Positions 1-9,023 of a stretch of 64,000 nucleotides of DNA are shown in pieces (within the stretch, counting starts at the first letter, position 1; each line of letters starts with the position of its first letter). The stretch lies in assembly GCF_000737335.2 (NCBI RefSeq), contig NZ_JMCC02000028.1:14298-78297 (forward strand). Reading direction: 5' to 3'. The translations under genes were made by a program, and so were the position numbers. The stretch is from Enhygromyxa salina (GTDB lineage: Bacteria > Myxococcota_A > Polyangia > Nannocystales > Nannocystaceae). Under the pieces are notes generated by a model. That model made no database searches, was not told the DNA's origin, and saw nothing but the letters and a program-made list of their open reading frames with translations.

Positions 1-302
1 AACCGGGCGTTCGGAAACAGCTCGCGCCAGCGCCCGAGACCCAGGTGGTGAAAGCCGTTGTTGGTGGCGATCGCCTCGACCGTGCCGAAGGCCGCGAGAT
101 CCTCGAGCTCCTGCGTCGAGATCTTGGGCGGCGGGCTGATCACCAGCAGGCCGCCGCTCGCAAGCTTGGCGACGAAGCAATTGGCGGTCGCGCCGGGCCC
201 AAACTGATAGGTGAGAGCCAAGACACCCGCGTCCGCGTCGATGATCTGCCAGCCGTGTGGGGTGGTCTGCACGGGGCCAACCATACGCGCGGGGATGGCC
301 AT
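1..302 (-). CDS. Metallo-beta-lactamase-like protein, DUF4336-like (C-terminus cut by window edge)
   Basis: About 100 N-terminal residues are present; the gene runs off the left edge. Visible are a segment ending in LLVISPPPKIS and then ATNNGFHHLGLGRW. This resembles DUF4336-type proteins of the metallo-beta-lactamase fold, in which an early strand is followed by a His-containing HHL/FLG.W motif. The metal-binding core would lie beyond the edge, so no substrate can be proposed. The start is the ATG at 302; a GTG at 332 in the same frame is an alternative. It is on the same strand as the lipoprotein upstream (386-1045), about 84 bp away. Confidence 0.55.
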   Translation of the reverse strand, partial: MAIPARMVGPVQTTPHGWQIIDADAGVLALTYQFGPGATANCFVAKLASGGLLVISPPPKISTQELEDLAAFGTVEAIATNNGFHHLGLGRWRELFPNAR

Positions 303-361
303 CGTGACGGACGCCGCGGACGCGGGCGTCACCCGTTTGCGCACGCGGCCGCTCGACCCAG

Positions 362-403
362 CCGGGCACGACCAACCGGGCACGATCAACCGGGCACGAT
401 CAC
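362..403. repeat. Three tandem 14-bp repeats
   Basis: Three head-to-tail copies of ccgggcacgaycaa (362-375, 376-389, 390-403; the third ends in c). They span the stop codon of the lipoprotein gene at 386, so its last residues (IVPG) are encoded by the repeat. The third copy differs by one base from the second. Probably a slippage-generated microrepeat; no function is evident. Confidence 0.8.
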
Positions 404-1045
404 CATGGTCGTCGCGGAGGCCCGAAACAGCGGCTCGAGCTGATGGTAGCTGCGCTGATCGGCCAGGAATCCAATCGTGTGGATCCGTCCGTAGCGCTCG
501 GCCATGCGCAGATACACGCGGACGCTGCCCCACACCGGGTGCTCGGGGAAGCTCATGACCAACGAGATGTCCTCGCCCTCGTCCGAGCCCTTGATGATGT
601 CGATGTCGCGCTGGTCCGGGAAATTGAGGTTGGAGAACAAGCGCTCGCGCGCGCCCGCGAGCCCTCGCTTGCCCGTGTCTCGCTGGCTGTCAACGAACAC
701 CGAGGCCGTCAGCCCAGACTCGCAGCCCATCGCGATCGGGCTGTGACTACGCGCGAAGTTGGGGCTCTGTTCGGGGACCTGCTCGCCCTCGACCCCGGGA
801 GGGAGCCGAACCAACACGCGGTCCTCGAAGAAAGAGGTTGGGGCGACGCCGACCTCGGCCGGGCAGGCCGGGCCAAGCTCGACGACGCCGGGCGGGGCGG
901 CACCAAGCTGCTCGACGAACACGGCCGGGGGCAGGGCGACGCCGAGCTCGGTGAAGGGGGCGACGCTCGGAGGGTGGCCACAGCCCGCGGTCGAGATCAG
1001 AATTGAGAGGATCAGGACCAAGGCTGGGGCGATCGCGGCACGCAT
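386..1045 (-). CDS. Lipoprotein of unknown function
   Basis: 219 residues. The start is the ATG at 1045, where a signal peptide begins (MRAAIAPALVLILSILISTAGC) with a type II lipobox ending STAGC. An in-frame extension upstream is Arg-rich and lacks a signal sequence. The mature part has no motif I recognise. It contains Cys residues near GPACPAE and AMGCESG and a mixed beta-like pattern (ISLVMSFPEHPVWGSVRVYLRM). It is likely anchored in the inner or outer membrane. The neighbour downstream on the same strand is the metallo-beta-lactamase-like gene. Function is unknown. Confidence 0.7.
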   Translation of the reverse strand: MRAAIAPALVLILSILISTAGCGHPPSVAPFTELGVALPPAVFVEQLGAAPPGVVELGPACPAEVGVAPTSFFEDRVLVRLPPGVEGEQVPEQSPNFARSHSPIAMGCESGLTASVFVDSQRDTGKRGLAGARERLFSNLNFPDQRDIDIIKGSDEGEDISLVMSFPEHPVWGSVRVYLRMAERYGRIHTIGFLADQRSYHQLEPLFRASATTMVIVPG

Positions 1046-1235
1046 GGGCCGACGGACGCGCGCGCGGGCCCGAGGTTCCCGACCACGACGCGAGCACCCC
1101 GTGGCGTGCGCGCGAGGGGGTCGCGCCTGGGTCAACGCGGGTCCCGTGTCGCCCAGGACGGCCCCGAAGCGTCGAATTTGACCGCGGAGGTGGCCACGGG
1201 GCGCGCATCAGCTGGACGCCCACGGAGCCGCCGTC

Positions 1236-1241
1236 TACCAT
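1236..1241 (+). promoter_or_regulatory. -10-like hexamer TACCAT close to the acyl carrier protein start
   Basis: TACCAT lies 10 nt before the ATG at 1252. It fits the window-wide pattern of TANNNT boxes near start codons, though the spacing is at the long end. No Shine-Dalgarno sequence is visible between. Confidence 0.35.
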
Positions 1242-1251
1242 CATCGCGCCC

Positions 1252-1569
1252 ATGCCCGGCGACGCCGCACGCAAGATGACCCGGGAGCAGCTCGAGGTGG
1301 AACTCAAGGTCCTCATCATCGACGCCCTGAAGCTCGATGAGACCTCGCCGGAAGACATCGACAGCGAGGCGCCGCTGGCGTCGGCCGGGGTCGGGCTCGA
1401 CTCGATCGACATGCTCGAGCTGGCGATGGCCGTGCACCGGCGGTTCGGGATCACCACAGAGGGCGACGACGCGGCCAACCAGCGCATCTACACCAGCGTG
1501 CGCAGCCTCGCCGAGTTTCTAGAGCAGCAGCAGGCACGCGGGGCGGCGCTGGCCCCAGGCGCTGGTTAG
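1252..1569 (+). CDS. Acyl carrier protein
   Basis: 105 residues, a little longer than the usual 75-90. It has the phosphopantetheine attachment motif GLDSIDMLEL with Ser51 as the acceptor, preceded by a helix-I region (LIIDALKLDETSPEDID) and followed by helix III. The C-terminal tail ends in QQQARGAALAPGAG. The start is the ATG at 1252; the frame upstream is Arg/Pro-rich and not protein-like. It stands alone: no ketosynthase, acyltransferase or acyl-ACP ligase is adjacent, and fabH at 36.6 kb is far away. It may therefore serve a specialised rather than the housekeeping fatty-acid pathway. The fold is certain; the pathway is unknown. Confidence 0.88.
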   Translation: MPGDAARKMTREQLEVELKVLIIDALKLDETSPEDIDSEAPLASAGVGLDSIDMLELAMAVHRRFGITTEGDDAANQRIYTSVRSLAEFLEQQQARGAALAPGAG

Positions 1570-1596
1570 CAGCCAATGTCACGACCAAGGCGGGGC

Positions 1597-2880
1597 TCAC
1601 TGGCGCCGTGCCGATGGTCGTGACCGGGTCGTGCTTTGCGGACGATCTAGGATCGCGTCCCAGCGGACGTGTAGCTGGGCCAGGGTGTCTTCGGGCGAGC
1701 ACGCGGTGTAGCGCTGCTGGTCATCGTGGACGACCATGCCCAGGGCCTCGAGCTTGGTGAGCGCGTCGCCGATCTCGAAGTCGATCGTGACTTGAAATCG
1801 CTCGCTGAGCCATGCCTCTACGGCGGCGTCGAGCTCGGGTTCGGTCAGGCTGCTCGGTGGTGAGGCTGTGGTTGCCCGATGCAGGAAGAAGTAGGCCAAC
1901 AGCGCCTCCTTGCACTCCTCCTCTTCGGCCTCGTCGACGAGCCGGGTCAAGACCCCCTCGTTGTTGTCGAGGTTGCGAAAATAGAGGTTCTCGGTCAGCT
2001 CTTTGTTGAACAGGACCCGGCGGTTCCTGAACTTGCCCCACTGCCGAAACAGGTAGGCCCCAAGCACGACCAGACCGGTGAGGCCCGTGATGATCGAGCC
2101 GGTGTCGATCTCTCCACGGCGAAGGCCAAGCAGGATCGCCAGCGCGAACGCGGCCGGGATCATCTTGGCGATCACGGGGATCCCACCCAGCAGCGCGGGG
2201 ACCCCAAAGAACAGCTTGTCGGACGCGCGCATCTCGAGCTGGCAGTTGGGAAACAGGATCTCCAGGTCGGCCTTTGGGATGTTGCGAAACAGCTTGAGGA
2301 TCGTCGTTCCTGGCTCGAACTTGGCGCGCGAGCGTCGGGTCTGCGGTTGCTCGAGCTCGGCTTGGGGCTTGAAGCGAATGTAGAGACACACCCGATCGAA
2401 GGTCGGGACCTGGATGACCCGCTGGCGCAGCCCATACCAGCGTGGGACCTCCGCCGTCCGCTCGGTCTCGCCGCGGGCGTAGATCACGGCCTCTTCGTAG
2501 ACCGAGGTGTCAACGACCACGGCGAGCGGAAACAACGATCGCTCGGCGAACGCGTGGGTGATGTCTTCATCGGTCAGCTTCTTGTAGTTGCCGCGCTCGA
2601 GCACCGATCGCAGCCGCTGGTTGAGCTGCTGCGCGCGCGCCTCGGTGGAGTCCGTTGCGACGTCGAAGCGCTCGTCGTCGAGGTCCGGGTTGAACGGCGC
2701 GTAGCTGCGCTTCATCAGCTCGAGCTCGGCGTGGAACTCGAAGTGGTAGATGGCGGTCAGCGTGTCGAACAACGCCCGCATCGTGGCCAGCTCCGCAGCG
2801 TCTTCCGTCGCGGACACCTCGTCGAGCAGGGCCGCGAGTACGTCGCGGCGAGGCACCGGAATGTCTTGAAACCGAGCCAT
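1597..2880 (-). CDS. DUF3754 (TMEM143-like) membrane protein
   Basis: 427 residues from the ATG at 2880 (MARFQDIPVPRRD). The signature region ILKLFRNIPKADLEILFPNC is typical of the DUF3754/TMEM143 family and is preceded by the VVVDTSVYEEAVIYARGE segment. Two hydrophobic stretches follow (IPVIAKMIPAAFALAILLGL and ITGLTGLVVLGAYLF), suggesting a hairpin in the inner membrane. The C-terminal 100 residues look like a small helical or winged-helix domain (LTKLEALGMVVHDDQQRYTA). The biochemical role of the family is unknown. It lies just downstream of the pseudokinase gene on the same strand, with a gap of about 155 bp. Confidence 0.8.
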   Translation of the reverse strand: MARFQDIPVPRRDVLAALLDEVSATEDAAELATMRALFDTLTAIYHFEFHAELELMKRSYAPFNPDLDDERFDVATDSTEARAQQLNQRLRSVLERGNYKKLTDEDITHAFAERSLFPLAVVVDTSVYEEAVIYARGETERTAEVPRWYGLRQRVIQVPTFDRVCLYIRFKPQAELEQPQTRRSRAKFEPGTTILKLFRNIPKADLEILFPNCQLEMRASDKLFFGVPALLGGIPVIAKMIPAAFALAILLGLRRGEIDTGSIITGLTGLVVLGAYLFRQWGKFRNRRVLFNKELTENLYFRNLDNNEGVLTRLVDEAEEEECKEALLAYFFLHRATTASPPSSLTEPELDAAVEAWLSERFQVTIDFEIGDALTKLEALGMVVHDDQQRYTACSPEDTLAQLHVRWDAILDRPQSTTRSRPSARRQ

Positions 2881-3036
2881 GCTCCAGGCGCGCAGCATAA
2901 CCCACACACACGCGACCAGAACCGCGCCACACGCTGCGCGGGTCGCAACGGTTGGCCGAGAATCTGTTGTCCGAGCGGGGGGCTGCGTCCACCCGGGCAG
3001 GCGCAGATCGGCTGGGCTGACGCGCGAGCTTTCGGT

Positions 3037-5070
3037 TCAAGTCTCGGGGCCAGCCTCGAGCGCCAACATGGCCGCGCGAACGTGACGCTCGTGCTCGTGC
3101 TCGGGATCGTGGACCGCGAGCCCGAGCTCGACGGCCCGACGCATCAGATCGGCGGCCTCGAGGATCGAGGTGAGGCTCTGCGCCCGGCGGACCTCGAGCT
3201 CGCGCAGGCGATCGAGGCCATTGAGGAGCTTGACCTGGGTCTCGCCGGTCGCGGGCTCGTTTCGGGCGTTCGCGGCGGCGAGGCCACGGACCAGCAGACC
3301 CTCGTCGAGCTCGGCGAGCTCCGCATCGATCGCGTTGATCAGACCCACGCGCCGCTCGACCTGGGACACCAGCGCGGCGACTGGTTGGGTCGCCATGTCG
3401 ATCTGCGCGGCCTCGCCCTGGTTGCTGGCGCGGTGATCGACCAGGCGTTGGACGATCAGCGCGAGCTCGGCCAGCAGCGCGTGTAGATCCGCCGCGGGCT
3501 TGGCTTGGATCAGCGCAGTCAGACGCGCGACCAGAGGATCCGAGGCGGGCAGCGCCGCCGGACCCGCTCGAAGCTGCATCAGCGAGCGACCCCATCGCTC
3601 GAGCCGCCGCCGGTTGGCCTTGCGAAATCCGTACACCATCAGGCCGCCTAGCAGCCCGCCGCCGGCCACCACGCTCGCTAGCACCACTGGGATCGGCGCC
3701 CCGATCACGATCGCGCCCGCGCCAACCACAGCTATGACCCCCGCGATGATCCCACCCGTGCGTCGCTGGGTGTGGGTCAGGGCGCTCGGCTTCCCGCCTC
3801 GATCGACCGCGTCGAGCTTCACGACCTTCAGCTCGATGCCCTTGTCTGCGTAGCGCTGCTGGATCCGCGCGGCCGTGTCCGCGTCGAGATCATTGAACAA
3901 GGTGCAGGGCAGGGGGATCCGCCGCTCGATCTCCTGCTTGGAGTACATGCGGGCGTCGCCAACCACGAAGTTCAAGGCTGGGGCCTGGCCCTCGCAGAGG
4001 TCCGCGCTCAGCTGCTGCAGGGCAGCCATCGGCTCGGCGTCTTCCTTGAGCTTGCGCAGCACCAGCTTCACGCGGGCGTCGGGGTTGATGTCGTCGGTCG
4101 CGTGTTGGAATTGAACCGCCAACTTTCCGCACGCGGTGCACAGGCGCTGGCCCAGCGGCATCGCGGCGCCGCAGCTCTGACAGCTCGATCGGGCTGGCAC
4201 CATGGCGCCGAGCTGGGCCTGGCCGCGCAGGACATCGGCGACCAGGCGAGCGGCCCGCGGCCGGGTCGCGGGCTCGGTGTCGAGCAAGCTGGCGACGAGC
4301 GCGTCGATCGGCTCGGGCACCGTGGGCTGGATCGAGCGTGGGCGCGGGGCCGGGCCCGCCGGGCGCAGCAGCGCGTGGGTGTCGGGGAACGGGAGCTGAC
4401 CGGTCAGCGCTCGAAATGCCAGGACGCCAACCCCGTAGAGATCCGCGCGGCCGTCCACGGCGGTGCGCATCAGCAGCTCGGGCGCCGTGTAGGGCGAGCC
4501 CTCCAGGACCAGGCTCGCGGCGGTTCGGGTCGAGAGGATGTCGACCCGCGCCAGGCCGATGTCGACGAACACCGGACCTTCGGCCGTGAGCGCGATCTTG
4601 GCTGGCGAGAGATCGCGGATCACCATGCCCAAGTCGTGGAGCTTGGCCAGCCGATCGCACAGCGCCGCGAGGATCTGCGCGACCTCGTCGGCGGGTGCGG
4701 GCGCGCGGGCGTCGAGCCACGCTTCGAGGGTCTGGCCAGCGGGGCGCGGGCGCAGGCGCCACGGTGGGCCGTTGTCCTGCTTGGGACCCCAGGCGATCAG
4801 CGGCGCGACGTCCTGCAGATCCAAGGCCGCCAGGCGCTCGACATCCTGCCGATAGCGCCGCCGCACGCACTCGTCGTTGGCGAGCTCTTCGACCAGCTGG
4901 GCGAGCAAGACCTCGCGACCGTCAGCCAGGCGCAGCTGCCAGCGCCGCTCGTTGCCGACCCGCTTCGGCCCGTCGAGCACGACCAGGCCGTGCGCCGCGG
5001 GCCCCAGGACCCCAGCCAGATCGCTGGCCAGATCGCTGGCCAGATCGCTGGTGTTTGGCAGCTGCGTCAC
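3037..5070 (-). CDS. Pseudokinase with zinc ribbon, transmembrane hairpin and coiled-coil tail
   Basis: 677 residues with a Hanks-type kinase fold (about 25-285) in which key residues are lost. The VAIK lysine is Gln58 (VLLAQL), the Gly-rich loop is absent, HRDLKPxN reads IRDLSPAKI (Asp153 kept, Lys and Asn lost), and DFG reads DIG (Asp170). After it come a four-Cys zinc ribbon (C297, C300, C311, C314), a long hydrophobic Gly/Val-rich double segment (about 430-475), and Ala/Leu-rich helices. It overlaps the upstream kinase gene by 4 bp (ATGA type), so the two are co-translated. The same domain order in the active neighbour suggests duplication followed by loss of catalysis. It is probably a regulator or scaffold. 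Residues 10-20 are a short (SDLA)n repeat. Confidence 0.85.
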   Translation of the reverse strand: MTQLPNTSDLASDLASDLAGVLGPAAHGLVVLDGPKRVGNERRWQLRLADGREVLLAQLVEELANDECVRRRYRQDVERLAALDLQDVAPLIAWGPKQDNGPPWRLRPRPAGQTLEAWLDARAPAPADEVAQILAALCDRLAKLHDLGMVIRDLSPAKIALTAEGPVFVDIGLARVDILSTRTAASLVLEGSPYTAPELLMRTAVDGRADLYGVGVLAFRALTGQLPFPDTHALLRPAGPAPRPRSIQPTVPEPIDALVASLLDTEPATRPRAARLVADVLRGQAQLGAMVPARSSCQSCGAAMPLGQRLCTACGKLAVQFQHATDDINPDARVKLVLRKLKEDAEPMAALQQLSADLCEGQAPALNFVVGDARMYSKQEIERRIPLPCTLFNDLDADTAARIQQRYADKGIELKVVKLDAVDRGGKPSALTHTQRRTGGIIAGVIAVVGAGAIVIGAPIPVVLASVVAGGGLLGGLMVYGFRKANRRRLERWGRSLMQLRAGPAALPASDPLVARLTALIQAKPAADLHALLAELALIVQRLVDHRASNQGEAAQIDMATQPVAALVSQVERRVGLINAIDAELAELDEGLLVRGLAAANARNEPATGETQVKLLNGLDRLRELEVRRAQSLTSILEAADLMRRAVELGLAVHDPEHEHERHVRAAMLALEAGPET
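5018..5056. repeat. Three 12-bp direct repeats in the 5' end of the pseudokinase gene
   Basis: The unit cagatcgctggc is repeated head to tail and encodes the Asp-Leu-Ala-Ser repeats after residue 9 of the pseudokinase. It is likely a slippage product and lies outside the kinase fold. Confidence 0.75.
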
Positions 5071-6947
5071 AGGCTCTGGACCTCCTCGAGCGCCTCTACG
5101 GTCGCGCGCAGATCATCGAGCCCGCCATCATCGTTGGCTTCCGCGGCGCGTAGCTGGGTGGCCGTGGCCCGAGCCCGCAGCCCCTCGAGCGCGCCAGATA
5201 GTTCGAGCATGCGCCCCGACCATAGATCGCGCTGGTGCAGCAGCGCGCGGGTGTTGTCGTCGGCGAGGTTGAGATCGACCTCCGACAGCTGCCGATCAAT
5301 CCGCGCGAGCGTGCCGGTTGTCGCGGTTGCCCGGGTCAGCGCCAGCGCCAGCTGCTCGTCTTGCTCGGCGCCGATCCGCTTGCGCAGCGCCAGGACCTGA
5401 CGAATCACGGCTCGCAGCGCGTGGCGGTGGCGGGGTTGGTCCAGCGTGGGGACCAGGGCCTCGACGTCGTCGAACGCGGCGCGCAGCTCGGGACCCAGCG
5501 CGTCCGGCTTGCGGCCAGTGCCACGGGTGACCGACCTCGCGGAGTGCACGGTCGTGCCGATCAGCGCCCCGACCGCGCCAACCGCTAACACCCCGATCAC
5601 CCACACACCATTGTTGAACATGCCGCCCATCGAGGTCATGGCGATCAAGCCGACGCGACCCGCGAGCTTCCCGGCCTTCGACCGCACCTGCGGGTGACGG
5701 ATCGCCGCGCCCGAGATCGCCTCGGCGGCGAACCCAAGCGCGGCCAACGACGCGACCATCGCCTTGGCGCTGCGCTCACTGACCCGGGTGACGAACACCA
5801 CGGGCAGCCGGGGGATCCGCTGCTTGAGCCCCTTGCCGCCCTCGAGCCCGAGCTGGGGGTTTTGATCGAGCCACACCAGCAGCTGTTGGCGCAGCTGGGC
5901 GTCCATCTTGTCGCCGACCTCGCCCGGCCCGGTGATCACGACACCGAAGCTCCCGGCCTCGAGCGTCGCGCTGGCGAGCCCACAGTTGAGGCACACCGCG
6001 ACGTGGGCGACGAGCGGGTGGCCGCAGCCTGCACACGACGACGTGATCGACTCGGCGATCCCGATCCCAGCTTCACCAACCAGCGCGAGCGCGGACTCGC
6101 CGGCCGCGATCTGGGCCAAGCGCCGCGCCACGATCCCCGCCGATGGGGGGCGATCAGCGGGCGACTTGGCCAGCAGGCTCTGGACGATCGCTCGCATCGC
6201 GGGCGACAGATCAGCGGGCAGCGGCGGGACCGGATCTTCGCGATGCCGACGAAGCACACCAAACGGGGTCGCCGCTGGGAACGGCACCGTGGCCGTGAGC
6301 ATCTCGAACAGCATGCAGCCAAGCGCGTACAGATCCGTGCGGGCGTCGACGGCCAGCGGCTCGATCGACTCCGGCGCCATGTAGTCGGGGGTCCCAAGCA
6401 CGGTCAGCGCGCCCGCCTCGACCCCCGACAGCGAGCTGGCCCGCGCCATCCCAAAGTCGGCGATCTTGAGCACCGGGTCCGCGCCCGCATCACCGACCTG
6501 GACCAGCACGTTGGCCGGCTTGAGATCCCGGTGGACGATGCCGTGCCCGTGCGCGTAGGCCAGCCCCTCGGCCAGCTGCCGACCAAACTCGGCCACGCGC
6601 GCCTCGGGCATCGGCGCCTCGCGGGCGACCAGCACGTCGAGGCCGCACCCCTCGACCAGCTCCATGCGAACGAAGCTGCGCTCGTTGCCCGCGTCGTCGA
6701 CCCCGATCGCGCTGCCGTCGACCCGGACCAAGTTGGGATGCGACAGCCCCTCGAGCAGCCGCGCCTCCTGACCAAACCGCGCCGTCGCGCTCTCGTCTCC
6801 GTCGCGCGAGGCGTGCAGGAATTTGCCCGCGTACACGACCCCGTCTGCGTCCGTGACCGCGTGGACGCTGGCGACCGCACCCCGCCCGAGTAAGCGTCCG
6901 ATTTGGTAACGCTGGCTCAGCACCCGCCCAGTTCCGGGAACGAACAC
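5067..6947 (-). CDS. Serine/threonine protein kinase with zinc ribbon and membrane segment
   Basis: 626 residues. All catalytic elements are present: Gly-rich loop LLGRGAVASVH (19-29), ATP-binding Lys42 (AGKF), catalytic loop HRDLKPANV (Asp141), DFG (Asp164), APE (191-193). After the kinase domain come a CxxC...CxxC zinc ribbon (CAGCGHPL...CLNCG), a hydrophobic segment (MFNNGVWVIGVLAVGAVGALIG), and a helical C-terminus. The start at 6947 lies 31 bp inside the end of the lipoprotein gene; a GTG at 6923 would remove most of the overlap. Downstream it overlaps the pseudokinase by 4 bp. It probably phosphorylates cytoplasmic targets while membrane-bound, with the pseudokinase as partner. Confidence 0.92.
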   Translation of the reverse strand: MFVPGTGRVLSQRYQIGRLLGRGAVASVHAVTDADGVVYAGKFLHASRDGDESATARFGQEARLLEGLSHPNLVRVDGSAIGVDDAGNERSFVRMELVEGCGLDVLVAREAPMPEARVAEFGRQLAEGLAYAHGHGIVHRDLKPANVLVQVGDAGADPVLKIADFGMARASSLSGVEAGALTVLGTPDYMAPESIEPLAVDARTDLYALGCMLFEMLTATVPFPAATPFGVLRRHREDPVPPLPADLSPAMRAIVQSLLAKSPADRPPSAGIVARRLAQIAAGESALALVGEAGIGIAESITSSCAGCGHPLVAHVAVCLNCGLASATLEAGSFGVVITGPGEVGDKMDAQLRQQLLVWLDQNPQLGLEGGKGLKQRIPRLPVVFVTRVSERSAKAMVASLAALGFAAEAISGAAIRHPQVRSKAGKLAGRVGLIAMTSMGGMFNNGVWVIGVLAVGAVGALIGTTVHSARSVTRGTGRKPDALGPELRAAFDDVEALVPTLDQPRHRHALRAVIRQVLALRKRIGAEQDEQLALALTRATATTGTLARIDRQLSEVDLNLADDNTRALLHQRDLWSGRMLELSGALEGLRARATATQLRAAEANDDGGLDDLRATVEALEEVQSL

Positions 6948-8962
6948 ACGCCATCAGTGCAGGTGTTCTCCACGACGCCCGTGCGGAAGAAAGTGTCGAG
7001 CTGCTCGCGTGCCTCGGGCAGCTGCCGCAGCTTTCCGTGGGGGTCGTCGCACGCCTCTTGCGGCACGTTGCCCAGCGGATCCTCGGGCAGGCCGAACGCG
7101 TACTCGACGTAGGTCGATCCCGCGTTTTGCCCGGAGACCTTGTCAACTCCCCACACGTCGCGGATCCCGGTGTCGAGGTGCTTCGCGCCAACCGCCCGCG
7201 TCATGATGTGAGCGCCGAGCGTGGTCACCTGGTGATCCCCGATCGCCGCCCGGATCAGCACGTCGTGGGCCGGCGTGTCCGGGAACGTGTCGTTCATGAT
7301 CTTGTGGCTGTAGCCGGTTGGCTCGGCGCGGTCCCACAGCCCCTGGAGCAGCGCCAGGATGATCTGCAGATCCCGCGAGTCGCTGAAGCCCGCCTGCAAG
7401 ATCCCAAAGTAGGAGTCAAAGTCGACGCTGCGGTTCAGCAACAAGTTGTAGGGCTGGCCCGGGACCCCAGTACAGCCGCGCTCGATGTCCTGGCTGATCG
7501 CCATGAACGTGCCGCCAAAGATCCCGCCCTGGCTGATGCCCAGATAGTAGGCCGCGCTCGGATCGACGTAGCTCCCGAACATCACGTCATTCGCGAAGCT
7601 GGTCTTCATCATGCGGGTGGCCAGCACGAAGTTGACGAGGCCCTGCTGCAGGCGGTCGCTGACGTCTTTGAACCGGTGGACCTCGCCCGAGTCGAGCATG
7701 CCCGCGATGTTGAGCGCGTCCTCGTCGGCCATGCCGATCCAGTCGACCGAGAACAGGATGTAATTGTACTCGTTGATGAACGAGCGCATGTGCCCGGCGC
7801 CCAGCTCTTGGGCGCTGCCAAGCAGGCCGTGGCCGTACTGCAGCAAGGGCGCGGGCGTCTCGATCGCGCTGTTGGGGATCAGCACGTAGAAGGGGAACTG
7901 CGCGGTCCCCTGGACCTCGGGCATACCGTCGTCGCCGTACACGATGCGGCCGCCTGGATCGGCGTCGTCGAGGTACAGCGGGACCTCGATCATGCCCTCG
8001 ACCCGGTAGGCGATGGTGTCGGGGTTGTACTCGTCATCAAAGTTGGTGATCGAGTACGTGGGGCCCGTGTCGGCCGGGTACATCGACAGCGCGTCGTCGC
8101 GCATGTGGATCAGGTCCGCGGTGTTGTTGTCCAAGCTGGCGGTCGTGAAGTCCCACGCGATCTGCAAGCTCTCGCGCTCGACCCCCGCGTTGCCCAGGCG
8201 CATGAAGATGTCGGCGTAGAGCGGGCGGCGGGCCTCGACGGTGGCGTCTTCGCTGGGCAGCAGGTCGCGCAGCGCTTGGAACCCCGGGCTGGGTGGGATC
8301 GCGGCGCCGCTGCCGTCAACCACGTTGCGGATCCCAACGATGTAGCGGGTGTTGTCCGCCAACCGCGTGACGGGCCGGATCATGAACGCGTTCTTGCTCG
8401 CGCCCGCCAGCGACTGGTCGATCTCCGCGAAGTGCGGGACCCGCTCGCCGGTCTCGGCGTTGATCACCACCGTTGGCGAGGCCGCGTCGAGCGAGGCGTC
8501 GAGATCCTGCCAGGTGGGGAGCCCCGTGGTCGAAGCCCCCGGCAGGTAGGTCAGCATCGCCAGCCCCGGCGAGAAGCCGTCGGCGTCGTTGAAGGGGTCG
8601 GCCAAGATCGTGTTGTCGTTCTTGGTCGGCAGCTGGTCCGAGCTGAGCGCGACCCGCCGCATGGTCGGGCTCGACGCGTCTTCGCTCGTGAAGACGTTGC
8701 TTGGGTACGGGAACAGGCAGTACTCCGGCACCAGCGAGTCGCACTCCATGGTCGGCCACGCGACCTCGGGAGCCGGCTCTTCGACCAGGTCGCCGTCACC
8801 GTCGCCGTCGCCGTCACCATCTCCATCACCGTCGCCATCTCCATCACCGTCGCCATCACCCGTCTCGGTGGTGTTCGAGTCGGCCGGGGTGTCGTCACCC
8901 TTGCAGCCGGGCAAGCTCGTGAGGGACAGACTGAGGGCGGGGATCCACAGCAAGCGTTTCAT
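6917..8962 (-). CDS. Lipoprotein with alpha/beta-hydrolase-like domain and Gly-Asp linker
   Basis: 681 residues. The start is the ATG at 8962: a signal peptide with lipobox (SLTSLPGC) follows, then a Thr/Asp region and a (Gly-Asp)n linker. The frame upstream of 8962 is translated intergenic repeat and is excluded. The C-terminal half has a nucleophile elbow GISQGG after DPSAAYYL, a conserved LLQYGHGLLGSAQELG and a late His segment (GDHQVTTLGAHIM). This suggests a secreted serine hydrolase or lipase-like enzyme; the substrate is unknown. The Asp-Gly linker type is common in Nannocystaceae surface proteins. It is followed directly by the kinase gene. A TATGCT box lies 9 nt before the ATG. Confidence 0.8.
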   Translation of the reverse strand: MKRLLWIPALSLSLTSLPGCKGDDTPADSNTTETGDGDGDGDGDGDGDGDGDGDGDGDLVEEPAPEVAWPTMECDSLVPEYCLFPYPSNVFTSEDASSPTMRRVALSSDQLPTKNDNTILADPFNDADGFSPGLAMLTYLPGASTTGLPTWQDLDASLDAASPTVVINAETGERVPHFAEIDQSLAGASKNAFMIRPVTRLADNTRYIVGIRNVVDGSGAAIPPSPGFQALRDLLPSEDATVEARRPLYADIFMRLGNAGVERESLQIAWDFTTASLDNNTADLIHMRDDALSMYPADTGPTYSITNFDDEYNPDTIAYRVEGMIEVPLYLDDADPGGRIVYGDDGMPEVQGTAQFPFYVLIPNSAIETPAPLLQYGHGLLGSAQELGAGHMRSFINEYNYILFSVDWIGMADEDALNIAGMLDSGEVHRFKDVSDRLQQGLVNFVLATRMMKTSFANDVMFGSYVDPSAAYYLGISQGGIFGGTFMAISQDIERGCTGVPGQPYNLLLNRSVDFDSYFGILQAGFSDSRDLQIILALLQGLWDRAEPTGYSHKIMNDTFPDTPAHDVLIRAAIGDHQVTTLGAHIMTRAVGAKHLDTGIRDVWGVDKVSGQNAGSTYVEYAFGLPEDPLGNVPQEACDDPHGKLRQLPEAREQLDTFFRTGVVENTCTDGVCSFPELGGC
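8789..8861. repeat. Low-complexity hexamer repeat coding for (Gly-Asp)n
   Basis: Repeats of gtcgcc/gtcacc/atctcc/atcacc on the plus strand encode the Gly-Asp linker of the lipoprotein on the minus strand. The codons vary, so the peptide rather than the DNA appears to be maintained. Confidence 0.85.
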
Positions 8963-8971
8963 CGGGGGCGC

Positions 8972-8977
8972 AGCATA
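8972..8977 (-). promoter_or_regulatory. -10-like hexamer TATGCT before the hydrolase-like lipoprotein
   Basis: TATGCT ends 9 nt before the ATG at 8962, with no ribosome-binding site between. It fits the leaderless-type pattern. Confidence 0.45.
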
Positions 8978-9023
8978 CACGAGCCCAAGCCTCCCAGCAG
9001 GGCCCCAGCTCGTTGGGATCGAG

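Noticed and set aside
1879..3486. A 535-codon plus-strand frame opposite DUF3754 and the pseudokinase
   Set aside because: Antisense shadow; no domain visible and unusual composition (His/Gln/Arg-rich).
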